This document shows, piece after piece, positions 35,986 to 45,776 of a stretch of DNA of 64,000 bases (positions are counted from its first letter, which is position 1; the number at the start of each line of letters is the position of its first letter). Location: assembly GCA_016490735.1 (NCBI GenBank), contig JAEMWC010000254.1, forward strand, positions 905,001 to 969,000, written 5' to 3'. A model generated the notes under the pieces. It made no database searches. It had not been told where the DNA came from and was given only the letters and a program-made list of their open reading frames with translations. The translations under genes were made by a program, and so were the position numbers. This DNA is from Pachyseris speciosa (taxonomy: Eukaryota > Cnidaria > Anthozoa > Scleractinia > Pachyseridae).

Positions 35986-36740
35986 GTGAATTTGACTGTG
36001 CAGCCCAGGGGGCGCGGGAGGTGGTTACTCCCTGATATAAGCTATGTAGGTATCAACAACTTGCTTGCGAATCAAGCAGTAAACAATCCTTCGTACCAGA
36101 TCGTAGATTTCAGAGTCTGAAGTTCGGGCATGCGCAGAAAGCAACTTTTGCCTTTCGCTCCCTCTCCTCGCCGCTTCTTTCTTTTTTATCACACCGTTTT
36201 TTCTTGACTTTGTTGGGTATTTATTAAGCTTCGATTCGGTGGGAAACATTTTCACAAAATCCCTGACGATCGTGAAATTATTTTGAACAACTTCTGCGAG
36301 GGTAGTCAAGCAAAATCCTCATTGAAATTTTCGGGTCGAGGTTACATGGTTTTTTTGCATGTTTCTCTACACTGCTTGACTGAATCACGCTGATTTGGTA
36401 TGGTTTGAAAGATCTTTTCCTCCTGAACAAGTCACAAGCAGTACAAGGGTCGCGGTTTGGCCCAGGTGGTTACGGGCGGTTCAGGGGCGAATGGGTTAAA
36501 CAAGTGGTATATCTGCTGGACATAATAAATAAATATGACATAATAGACTGTTTTTACTTAACCTGTGAAACACAGTGTAATAGTCAGTGCCTATTAGACC
36601 AAAAGAGAAAAAAGAAAACCAAAGATTTAGGAAGTAATGAGGTGTATTAGTTGATCCATAGCCTATTTCACAGTTCATGATGACTTCTTGATGTATACAC
36701 GTCTTTTCTGTCTCAAAGTCAACTCGAGAACTTACCTGTT

Positions 36741-36931
36741 TGGATTGCTGTCCTGAGTAGCAGTATTGTTAACCAGACTACGGATAATGTCCTGAGTAGC
36801 AATATTGTTAGCCAGACTAGGGATGCTGTCGTCACTAGCAGTATTGTTGGCCAGACTAGGGATGCTGTCCTGAGTAGCAGTATTGTTAGCCAGACTAGGG
36901 ATGCTGTCCTGAGTACCACCATTGCTGACCA
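36741..36931 (-). repeat. 39-bp tandem repeat encoding 13-aa units
   Basis: About five units of GTCCTGAGTAGCAGTATTGT plus 19 more bases. On the minus strand they read DSIPSLANNTATQ with small changes, in an open frame 36932-36732, so the array is a coding minisatellite in the HECT gene's linker between the UBX-like and HECT parts. Confidence 0.75.
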
Positions 36932-38716
36932 CACTTGGAATTCTGTCCTCAGTAACATGGCTGATTTCTGGATTGTTTTCTCTTTAGGATTAGTGAGTAT
37001 AAAATATGTAAGTTCCATGGATCATTAACTTGAACATCCTTAAAGATTAGAAACAACACTTTTTAGCATTGATGGAATGGTTATGGTTTTAGTCTCCATA
37101 AAATTAACACATTTCTTAATCTTTCCAGCAAACCCCTCTTGTCTTAATGAAACAAACAATTTCAAATTGATAAAATCAATTTCCATTTTATAAAATTCCA
37201 CACAGACACAAACAGTCCAACTCTGCATAATGTATATAATGTCACAGTGATTCCATTTGAATACAGTGACATGCAGAATAGAAAAAATGGTAATGCACCA
37301 ACTGGAATGCTGATAGATTCTAGTTAATATGTAGTGGGTTTATTCTAATTATATTATTACATTGTCCAATTGAAAGGCACATTGTTCTTCAAATATATAA
37401 CATAAATCTACTAACATCACTTTCTCAGTTCATAGGCTAACAACATGAACACTCACATGTGAAAGTCCCCTTCCATAAAGGCTGTTGGTAAGGTCTCGTT
37501 GAAATTGAAATCATCCATAGTACACCACAAATCAAATAGTGTGACGTTGGGGTTGCTTAAATCTTCCTCATTTCCAAATCCAAGAAAGTTTAATCCATCT
37601 TCAGGATAGGGAGGCATACCCTCTGTTTCCTGCATATTTAAAATGGATCTGTCTGCCACCATAACTGATAATGATGGCAGCAGTTCAGGCAGCCTACACC
37701 CTGAAAGAGCAAATGATTCTGGCTTCGTACTTAGAGAGCCAATCCAGTCATATACTGTAGCCATTTCACCAGTTACTTTAAAAGCCCGTCTTTGAATACC
37801 CAAAGTAATATGACGGACCGAGACAACAGCACTAGCTTCATTAACTGCAGGTTCAGGAGGTAGTCTTTTACGTGCAATTTGCAACTGCAGTTGCCTCTTG
37901 GTTGCCTCCTCGATTTCCAGCTTTTGTTTTTCTTTAGCTTGGTCAGCTGCCAGGGACTCTTTATACTCCCTGTCCTGCTGGACTTTAATGGTCTGACGTT
38001 AAGCATAGCTGCCCATCAGCCTACCATGGTTGGCATCAACATGACATTCGTTCTTGGCATTAGCTTTGGTTGGCTTGTTATCCACTTCAAAAACCTCTGC
38101 CAACTCTGTGTCACACCCTTTACTTTCCTTCTCCACAGATCTTGTCATTAGATAAAGTCAGACTGTGGTCAGGGCATGGCTAGTTATGTATCTCGCCAAA
38201 GTGAAGTTTGGAAAGGATATCTGATCACCCTTGAAGTTTCCAAGTGTTGATGTCATATCTTCAATTCTACCAAAAAAGCTCGTACCACCAGGGAAGAAAA
38301 TTGATTTACCCAGGGCAATCAAATCATGGACATCAAAGCTACGTTTTGCACTCACAGTTCTAGTCCCACCTCCTTTTGCAAGGCGAACTCCAATATACCT
38401 TTTCTGTTGCGGGTCATAGTGCAGCCAGCCAAACTGAACTTTTCAGTGGCCATCTTTAATTTGGTTAGAGGGCCCTGGCTCTGTACTTGCCTTTTCTTCG
38501 ACTTTCTTTCTCTTTGGTGTTACCTTTTTTTAAGGAGATTGAGTAGCTTTCTTTTCTTCTCATCTCCACTCTCACTTCGCAACTTTTCATTTACAAAGCT
38601 TCGTAAGGACAGCAGATCCCCTCTTCGCAGTGGTCCTAGCTCTGTCAGTTGTTCGTCTGAAGCACCACTTACTGCCAAATAATCCATCTAAAATAATGTG
38701 AAATAGAAACTGTATT

Positions 38717-38753
38717 AAATCTATAATCATCAATAATTGATGATTATAGATTT
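38717..38753. repeat. Perfect 17-bp inverted repeat, 3-nt loop
   Basis: AAATCTATAATCATCAA, TAA, then the exact complement. It lies in the intron before exon 3 of the HECT gene. Confidence 0.85.
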
Positions 38754-39159
38754 ATGCAGCAATTTCTGAAAAAGGTATATAATTACCCTCTGACTGATGT
38801 GTCTATTTATTGATTGATTGTTTCATGGCTTGTTAATGTTTGATCCCAGTGATGGATCTAGGGGAGAGGCCCGAGGGCTCCATCCCCCTCCTATTTGGGG
38901 TACAAAAAGAAGAAATAACAGAGAGAAGAAAAGCCAGCTGGGCAAGCAAAACAAAACCGTCCCCCACCCCGTTAACTCAAGGTCTGGATCTGCCACCGGC
39001 GTCTTTTAATAGTTTCGTTATGCAACGTCTTTTGATGCACGCAAAGGTGACTCAAACAGTAGTGAACTACAACAATAGGGAAAACAAGTAAGGATAGTGA
39101 TTCATGTAAAATACTACCGGGATGGTGATCATGCCCAGACCCATTGTGCTTGAAAATTT

Positions 39160-39281
39160 AAGCCCGTTTTAAACGTCGAATTTCACATTTGCCGAATCTA
39201 ATGCTGATGAGAAAAAGCTATTGTCCTCGCTCATTTGCATTGAGTTTGGCACATGTGAAATTCGACGTTTAAAGCGGGCCT
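39160..39281. mobile_element. Fold-back MITE in an intron of the HECT gene
   Basis: Inverted arms AGCCCGTTTTAAACGTCGAA and (complement) GGCCCGCTTTAAACGTCGAA continue to TTTCACAT. Total about 120 bp. Confidence 0.7.
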
Positions 39282-39499
39282 AACTTCACTGCATACCTTC
39301 TCATCTCTGAATCGATCGATCACTTCATCTGGAATCTCTCTTTTTGCAAGAAACTCGCAAATCTATGAACAGAAAAACGCGTTAAGTTTAAATTTGCATT
39401 GTTTTATGCAACTTCAGTGAATTCCAGCAGATATTAAGAGTACCGTAAGAGTTATTTACCTCGTTGATTTCCAGTTCGAGGTCCGCCATCTTCTATTGA

Positions 39500-39638
39500 G
39501 AAGCAACTTGAGCCCGCATTACAACAGTCGCTAGATCGCTAAAAAAAGTCGCTAAAAAAGTTGCTAAAAAAGTCCCTAAAAAAGTTGCTAAAATGATAAT
39601 AAAATCACAATATTTGCATGGCACTTATGAGCCACCGT
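39500..39638 (-). repeat. Right terminal inverted repeat with 12-bp array
   Basis: Contains five copies of GCTAAAAAAGTT/C-like 12-mers (39538-39594), then the 37-bp terminal sequence ending GAGCCACC at 39636. On the minus strand this region precedes the HECT gene start codon at 39489, so it must include or overlap its promoter. Confidence 0.8.
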
Positions 39639-40478
39639 AACTCCACCATTTTCATAGAAGGCACTTTAGTTGAGAAATATTTTACTTGAAGGCACTTACT
39701 AGGTATTTTTCATTTAGTATTCAAAATGTGGAATTCTTTTTCCAGTAACTGTTTTCAAATTTGTGGCTAAATAATAAATTTTCTACGATTCTAAAGCAAA
39801 GAGAAACGTTTCAGATCATACCACTGCATCATAATGTAACCACCTTGTTCTCACATGGTTTGAAAGGAAAATCTTACTAATTTGAAGTTCTAGGTGTAGG
39901 CCGTGCAACACAATAGAAGATTAAATTTCCACAAATAGGTAGATGTTAATTTATTTTTGCTAAATTTGATTGTAAGCTACACAACCCGCCTCGATTAGCT
40001 TTGCCACATGCGGGTTGTGTATTTTTCTAAATTGTATAATTGTAGTATTCGAAATAAAGTGAAGTGAAGTGAAGTCAAGTGATGTTAAGTGGAATCTGTC
40101 AGAGACTACACCTCTAGTATTAGTCGTAAGCTTTAAGTTTGCTCTAGATTGGTTTTGCGAGTAATATAACTTTACAGTGTGTTTACTGAAAATGGGGCCA
40201 CCTACACAATGAAAACCAATCACAAGGCAGAACTGAAACAATAGATTTCAACATTTTGAAATCCAGCGAATGAAATGTCTAGTAGCAAACAATGAAATTA
40301 TAACTTGTGCGTTGACCAGTCATGCTTACACGAGTATGGGGTTGTGGGGTTGGTTAAAGATGCTACATGGAGTAGTATTTGCATCTTCCATGATTTTGAG
40401 GGGGCATTAAAAGCACATGGCTTGAGTAGTTGTGTCTTGGTTGTCAGTTCCACAACCTTTTCATTATGAATCCCAAAC
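39639..40478. repeat. Direct repeat copy 2 (840 bp) abutting the right end of the 10.4-kb unit
   Basis: Same sequence and orientation as 28456-29282, with a longer GAAGT run at 40056-40083. Its first base follows the right TIR after the two bases GT. Confidence 0.9.
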
Positions 40479-40814
40479 AAAGCATGATCTTCAAACTGTT
40501 AAACTGCACTCAGTTATGGCTTCGTTCAAAAATTAGGAAATAAATGAAAAGAAAATCTCATTTACAGCTCTTGTTTCCATTTAGTTTATAATTCTCATTT
40601 TATATGCGAAAATACCAAAAGATCAATGGTTCGAACTTCAGAGATAAGAATCACTGCTCAACAAACAAGTACCAATACCATTGTTTTCTACTGGAGATTT
40701 GATTCACCAGATTTTAAAATGTTGGAACCTATTGTTCCAGTTCTGCTGTGTAATGGTAATGGATTTATATGCCACACATATCACATAGTTTCATGGCGGT
40801 TTACAATTCTTCTC

Positions 40815-41080
40815 TAGGGTGAGATCGGACGTCAGCCTGTAAAGGCACCTCTGGCAGCCACTATCAGTCCATTTTTGATCTCACCCACCCACCCAACCCA
40901 CACATGAATGTCAAGACAGATGAAAGGTAGACCACCACACCGGGAACTACGTCCCCTACTCTTTTCGAACAGTGTGTGGGTTCTTTAACGTCCCACAGCT
41001 TAGTAGGAACAAGTGTTGTGAGACGGGTCCTACGGTTTATCGTCCTTATCCGAGAAGACTAGAAAGTCTAACCGTTTGCA

Positions 41081-41112
<32 letters not shown>

Positions 41113-41212
41113 ATTATTTAAAGACCCTGAGTGTTGGTCCGGCTGGGGTTTGAACCCACGACCTCCCGCACAGTAGTCCGGTGCTCTACCACTGAGCTAA
41201 CCGGGCGGCTGT
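40815..41212 (-). mobile_element. tRNA-derived SINE, ~400 bp
   Basis: The minus strand starts GCCGCCCGGTTAGCTCAGTG (A box TAGCTCAGTGG) and has a B box GGTTCAAACCC at about 41147-41157, i.e. a Pol III promoter in a tRNA-like head of about 75 nt. A body follows, including GGGACGTTAAAGAACCCACA, a segment recalling conserved central domains of animal SINEs. The body ends near 40815. The anticodon arm does not pair well, so it is not a functional tRNA gene. Confidence 0.75.
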
Positions 41213-41436
41213 GTCACTGGTTTTGATTGTCTGGATGGCCCCAGTGTCATTGAGTACATTGTAATTTGTTTGGAATTGTCTTATGATTTGATACATGTCA
41301 GCTCTTGGGAGTTCTTATGAAAGCAACAGTTATGTGAATAAAAATCACATTTTGACGTTACAGATAAAGACATACTTTGACTGTTCATCGTTGTTCTGAA
41401 ACTGAAAAGAAAAATAGAGATATAATATGTATAATA

Positions 41437-41457
41437 GTGTGTGTGTGTGTGTGTATG
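41437..41457. repeat. (GT)n microsatellite
   Basis: GTGTGTGTGTGTGTGTGT run. Confidence 0.9.
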
Positions 41458-41468
41458 TTGTAGTTCAG

Positions 41469-41577
41469 TTTTATCCTTGGTTCAATTTTTATTTTCTTTT
41501 GTTCTTGTGTATGGTAATGTATGATAATGAGTACAAAACAAAGGAAAATAAAAATTGAACCAAGGATAAATATATAT
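41469..41577. mobile_element. Fold-back MITE, ~109 bp
   Basis: Arms TTATCCTTGGTTCAATTTTT with ATTTTC and the near-exact complement, separated by about 35 bp. Confidence 0.75.
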
Positions 41578-43160
41578 GGCAACCTGGCATTTTTAACTAT
41601 TTGAAGTTATTTCAGGTTGTCAGTTACCCTTATTTAATTATTATGTTATTGCGACTTGTGTCTTCATGTAATTTTAAAAAATGTATGGGATAAAGAAAGT
41701 TGTACATTGTTGACAAAGGGTATGGTTTTTAAGAGTGAATTTCACTAATTGTCAAACATACGGCGGCAGAAGTCAAAAAATCGATTTTTCCCTTTTCTCG
41801 TCCACAAATAGCCCTTGGGTAGATATGAACTGTGATGTAGTTTTTTTCCGCTTGAAATGCTTTAAATTCAAGAAAAGAGAGAAAAACGAATTTCTCCCCG
41901 ACGATCGCCAAATTGGTCGAACGCAAAGGCTGAAAATTAGACATCTAAACTTAATTTGCGTTCACGTGTAAAGGAGATCCAAAACTTCCCGATGCTTTTC
42001 CTTGAAAGACAAAGTATTCAGCTATCAAAAAACAGGCTATAACTCGACTAAAGCGTCATTCAAGAAAACAAGCACAGAAGTTGAAAACATCCCTTTGAGA
42101 TACTTGGTCAAATTCCTTATTTAGGAATAAAATTCGGCGGCATTTTTCGACCTGTGCCATAACTCCAAATTTCTTCAGAATTCGTCATTGGAAGCTTTTT
42201 GCGTTGTTGTAAAACATGTATCAAAATCATCTTGGGTTATTCTTTGAGCGGGTTTTGAGGCGCCGCTGAAATTAACCTGATTTTATCAAAAACATCACCA
42301 AAAGTAAACAATGGACTGCTGCGTGTTGGTATGACGGCAAGCGGTATGAGCGCGTTTAAAACCCGTGTATTGTCAGTTCTTTGTACTGATGAACACATTT
42401 CTTGCTTCCACTTATAGTGGAGCTCTGGCGGCCCGAAAAAAGGGCCGCCAAGGGAGCACCATACCTATAGAAACCCACCAACTGCTTTTCTCATGGTAAT
42501 CATGGCTAGCGGTATTGCTCATGGGCGCTTACCACGACGATGGAGTTGCCCAATAATTAATAATATCATAATAATAATCATAATAATCCAACATTGCGGC
42601 CATACTCCACCTGGCCCAGCTGTCCAGCTAGATACTGGACATCCATCTTATCCCTTAGCTCCTCTTTCCTCTTTTATACCCAATTGACACCTGTCAAAAC
42701 AAGGTATCTGCTGGCCAGTGTCACGTGACCATATCTCGGGCTCAAGTTGACCTCATCGAGGTTGACGCTGACCAGGCACTGATTTTCGATTAAATCGCAG
42801 GCTCAAGTCAGGTTAACTCGACCAAAACGAGACACCTGAACCAAAACGAGGCTTACGTTTTCGCGCGCTTTCAACTAAAGCTTGCAGGCGACAATTCTTG
42901 TGCCTAGGTGGAAAACGGTTTGGAAAATATTTTTCCTGCATTTTTTGCCAGTTTTAATCCAAAACAGGTTTGACATATATAGCTGTGGTCAGGACCACAT
43001 TGGTGGCTACGCAGTTATTCAAGTCAAGTATCTCAGAAGGATATAAACTTAAAGCTGAGTGTTTGTTTTTGATTTGTTTTATTTAGAGCTGCTTTTTGCT
43101 CTGTCTTGCAATTTTTGGCATATCTTTGGGAGATTTTTCAATTTTAAATCATAACGTGAC
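41578..43160. other. No supported gene; likely 5' region of the repeat-protein ORF at 43161
   Basis: Non-coding. A small GC-rich palindrome GGCGGCCCGAAAAAAGGGCCGCC lies at 42428-42450, and an AATAATCATAATAATC tract near 42572-42588. Confidence 0.4.
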
Positions 43161-43769
43161 ATGATGCCTGGAAGACCTTTGACAGAAGAGCAGAAACGAA
43201 GGACTAGAGAAAGAGAACGAGAGCGACAAAGGGAAAAGAGAATAACCAGAACCCAAGAGCAGCACGAAGCAGAGTTAAACAAACGGCGAGAAATGCGAAA
43301 CAACAGAATGGAAGAGGAGCGTGAAGTTGAAGTACAAAGGTTGCGAGAAATGAGAAGTAACAGAACAGTGGAAGAACGTGAAGCTGAAGTACAAAGACTG
43401 CAAGAAATGAGAAGCAGGAGAACGGACGAAGAACGGGAAGCTGAAGTACAAAGGCTGCGAGAAATGACAAGGAACAGGAGTGAAGAGGAGAGTGCACGAG
43501 AGAGAGAACGACAATGGGAAATAAGAAGGAATAGCACCGAGGAGCGGCAAGAAGTAGAGAGGGAGTTGCTGCAAGAAAAAAGGCAAAATTTTCGCGTGAA
43601 GCAGCACAAGGCGAGAAGATTTCCAGGTAAAATTAAAATAATGCAATATGTTGCTTGGCAACTCTGTCTTGAAAGAGTGGGGAGAAGGACCAAGTCAGTT
43701 CATGCGTCAAAAAAAAATGGCCGCTCTACAGGTGTCCGATATACTTTTGAAGAAATGGATGTAGAATAG
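43161..43769 (+). CDS. Highly charged 19-aa-repeat protein (STPR-like / Helitron N-terminus-like)
   Basis: A 202-aa intact frame, about half Arg/Glu. It holds five or more 19-residue units of the form EREAEVQRLREMRSNRTVE, starting near residue 30. This matches a class of basic/acidic helical repeats (STPR-type, also seen ahead of Pif1-like helicases in cnidarian Helitron proteins). The tail (KIKIMQYVAWQLCLERVGRR) is not repetitive. A single predicted helix with DNA-binding potential is plausible. No helicase follows within 1 kb; the next LINE relic is on the other strand. The equally long frame on the opposite strand (43693-43079) is a mirror of the repeat. Could be a host exon, a TE fragment or an orphan ORF. 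Confidence 0.45.
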   Translation: MMPGRPLTEEQKRRTRERERERQREKRITRTQEQHEAELNKRREMRNNRMEEEREVEVQRLREMRSNRTVEEREAEVQRLQEMRSRRTDEEREAEVQRLREMTRNRSEEESARERERQWEIRRNSTEERQEVERELLQEKRQNFRVKQHKARRFPGKIKIMQYVAWQLCLERVGRRTKSVHASKKNGRSTGVRYTFEEMDVE

Positions 43770-44357
43770 GAAGTTGATTGGCCATAAAATAGAAGATTCT
43801 GCTGCTAGATTGTCCTTATGGATTGGCGATTGTTTGTCAACCGATTGTGGCTATGGATTTTTGTCGATCTGGTTTCTCGGGAAAATTTTCAAGCAATTTT
43901 CTGGGATTTACCGTACCACAAATTTCGTACTGTTTCTTTCTCTTTTTTGCATGACTCATCAACCATTAACCCTGCAAACAGAGTCTTCCGATTTGCATTG
44001 GAAGATCGAAGCAGACTCTGCTCGCATTTAATTTCTGTATTTGACGGTCACGTCTTTAAGTGGTTGGCATCATGCAATCCAGCAAATGTTTTGTCGGAGC
44101 TCATCACTGAACTTATCACTTTAAAAGCATACGCCAAACGTTTTTGAGCACTTTTTACTTTTATTTTGCATTTACTCCCCGGAGGGTGCAATTTACCAAT
44201 AAATTTATTTCCCTAAATAAAATTAATAATCATGGCCACTTAGAAGATAGTCGTCTAATTGACAGAGCAAGGGGAGTAGGAGTAGCATTACAGTTCCATA
44301 ATTGCCAATGGATTTAGTGATCCTTCTTTTTTTCTTTACAGAATGCCACGCTCATGA
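43770..44357. other. No recognised gene
   Basis: A plus frame 43818-44147 (109 aa, ending LSELITELITLKAYAKRF) has protein-like composition and might be a second exon of the 43161 gene, but no family or splice pair is evident. Confidence 0.3.
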
Positions 44358-45128
44358 TGATCGTCGTCGTCGTCGTGGCTATCCCTCAAGACGAGGATGA
44401 TGGTCTTCAAATCAATTACTCTGCTTGTGGACTCTAAGATGACTTATGAGACCAATTTTGGCCTTGAATGTTCTTTGGCACTGAGGACAGGTGGTTCCAG
44501 ATGGCGACCGGAGTTTATTTCTAGCTTCTTGTTGTCTCTCCTTTCTCAAACGTCTCTTCTCCTCTAATGCTGCACACCTACTTGTTTCAAAGAACACTGA
44601 CCCTTCATGTGTGGTTGCACGCCAAAAATCTCTATTCTTTGCATCAGTTTCCCAGGTTCTGATATCAATGTTGCACTTCTTCAAATTGGCTTTCAGAGTG
44701 TCTTTGTACCTCTTTTTCTGACCACCCCTCTTCCTCGATCCTTCTTTAAGTTGTGAGTAGAAGACCTGTTTTGGAAGTCGCTCTTCTGACATTCGGACAA
44801 CATGGCCACTCCACCTGAGTTGACTCTTGATGATAAGAGCTTCTATGCTGGATACATTTGCGTCCTTAAGTACGCTGACATTGGTTCGTCTGTCATCCCA
44901 GCTTCTCTTTAAAATGCTCCGTAGGCAGCGCTGATGAAACGTTTGTAGTGTTTTCAGATGTCTTCGGTATGTTGTCCATGTTTCCAAGGCATACAGAAGG
45001 GTCGGAAGTACTACTGCTTTGTACACAAGAATTGTGCAGGGAATAACATTGGAAATCAAAATCCTTTTCCCATTGCAACAGAGGCTACTAATACAGGTAG
45101 ATATGTGATTGGTGGCTAATAAATACAT
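44358..45128 (-). pseudogene. 5'-truncated LINE: RT C-terminal region with C2H2 finger and triplet tail
   Basis: An open 238-aa frame contains AVVLPTLLYALETWTTYRRH, LQTFHQRCLRSIL, LRWSGHVVRMSEERLPKQVF and, at the C-terminus, a C2H2 finger CPQCQRTFKAKIGLISHLRVH. These are diagnostic of the C-terminal part of a large family of animal LINE ORF2 proteins. It starts abruptly near 45128, as expected for 5' truncation during target-primed reverse transcription. It ends in a simple-repeat tail (GACGACGACGATCATCATG on the minus strand, 44354-44370). The RT catalytic box is not present. The remaining frame is intact, suggesting a fairly recent insertion. Confidence 0.75.
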
Positions 45129-45776
45129 TGTAGAATCATGGACCTATTAAGAGATTGATCAATAAAGGATTACATGCTTTTTAAAATTTTTAAGTTTAAG
45201 ATGCAATTGGTTTTACTTATTTCATATTTTACAGTTATCATGCATTAAAATTGACCCAAAGTCAACTAAGGTGAACAACATTGCATTATCTCTTCAGGCT
45301 TTTTTTTTTTTTTACCATGATTGTACAGTGTAGTTCTGCCTCTGCAGTGACCAAGTTTTGCTATTCTTTATTGGAAACCCTTACATGTTTAGGATTTGTA
45401 TGAATGTTCAGGGCTCGACACTAACACTTACCTGCTTTCCACTGGAGAGTAAATTTACGTCTTGGGGAGTAAAAAAACCAAAATGAATCAGAATGCTCAC
45501 CTGATCTGGAAATAAAAAATTTTGACTATTTTTTTTTTTCTCTCAAACGTTATTCTACAATACACTTGAAATAATTCAGTACAATACAATGTGGACATTA
45601 CTAATAAGCTACGGCTACATATATAGAGTACAATATTAACACTACTTATAGTACAGCAGCTACTAACGAGTACTAACAATACAAAAGAAGCAGTAAATGC
45701 TGGCTACAAAATAAAATACAGACTAAATACAACTTACTGAAAAAGAGATAATGGTAAAATAAAAAAAGGAAAACGC

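Larger units (their letters stand above)
32230..39489 (-). pseudogene. G2E3-like HECT E3 ubiquitin ligase gene (SAM-like, coiled coil, UBX-like, HECT), multi-exon, disrupted
   Basis: Start codon at 39489. Exon 1 39489-39460 (MADLELEINE), exon 2 39362-39297 and exon 3 38687-38524 (SAM-like LTELGPLRRGDLLSLRSFV) have matching GT-AG sites. Next segment about 38460-37457: GWLHYDPQQKRYIGVRLAKG, a Glu/Lys-rich coiled coil, then VSVRHITLGIQRRAFKV with MATVYDWIGSL (UBX-like ubiquitin fold). 36932-36732 encodes a 13-aa repeat. HECT N-lobe: 35225-34965 (LKDDLIQLF, GEGPGVLRDVLSTFW) continuing 33051-32350 (VPSIRHDHQKHEWEAIGRVL, FVTGSDVM). The C-lobe tail HTCGPTLELPSTYQSYNEL holds the catalytic-type Cys in a shifted frame and ends at 32230. 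Damage: stops near 38150 and 37997, frameshift near 32350, and a 1.9-kb insertion splitting HECT. HECT enzymes carry ubiquitin on this Cys before passing it to a substrate. Confidence 0.7.
29283..39638. mobile_element. 10.36-kb TIR unit carrying an integrase-like transposase and a HECT E3 ligase gene
   Basis: Left end GGTGGCTCATAAGTGCCATG and the next ~17 bases match the complement of the right end exactly. After that, both ends carry TTTTAGC-ACTTTTTTAGC-type units and then GGGCTCAAGTTG. The right end has five such 12-bp units, the left one or two. Between them: integrase-like transposase (plus, 29483-30681) near the left end and a HECT-family gene (minus, 39489-32230) whose start lies about 150 bp inside the right end. 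No short target duplication flanks the unit; instead an ~830-bp direct repeat does. Autonomy is lost because the transposase has lost catalytic residues and frame. The size, TIRs and gene pair suggest one mobile unit, but insertion of an unrelated host gene cannot be excluded. Confidence 0.6.

Noticed and set aside
29283..39638. Short target-site duplication for the 10.4-kb unit
   Set aside because: Flanks CCAAAC and GTAACT do not match; no shift of the ends produced a convincing duplication.
28456..40478. LTRs of a giant retroelement (830-bp direct repeats)
   Set aside because: Ends are not TG/CA, no PBS or PPT, no retroelement genes inside, and a TIR begins directly inside each copy.
41135..41210. 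Possible functional tRNA gene
   Set aside because: A and B boxes are present but the anticodon stem does not pair and a SINE body follows directly.
43079..43693. 204-aa minus-strand frame, Ser/Leu/Cys-rich
   Set aside because: Mirror of the charged repeat on the plus strand; composition is what the complement of RERE-type codons yields.
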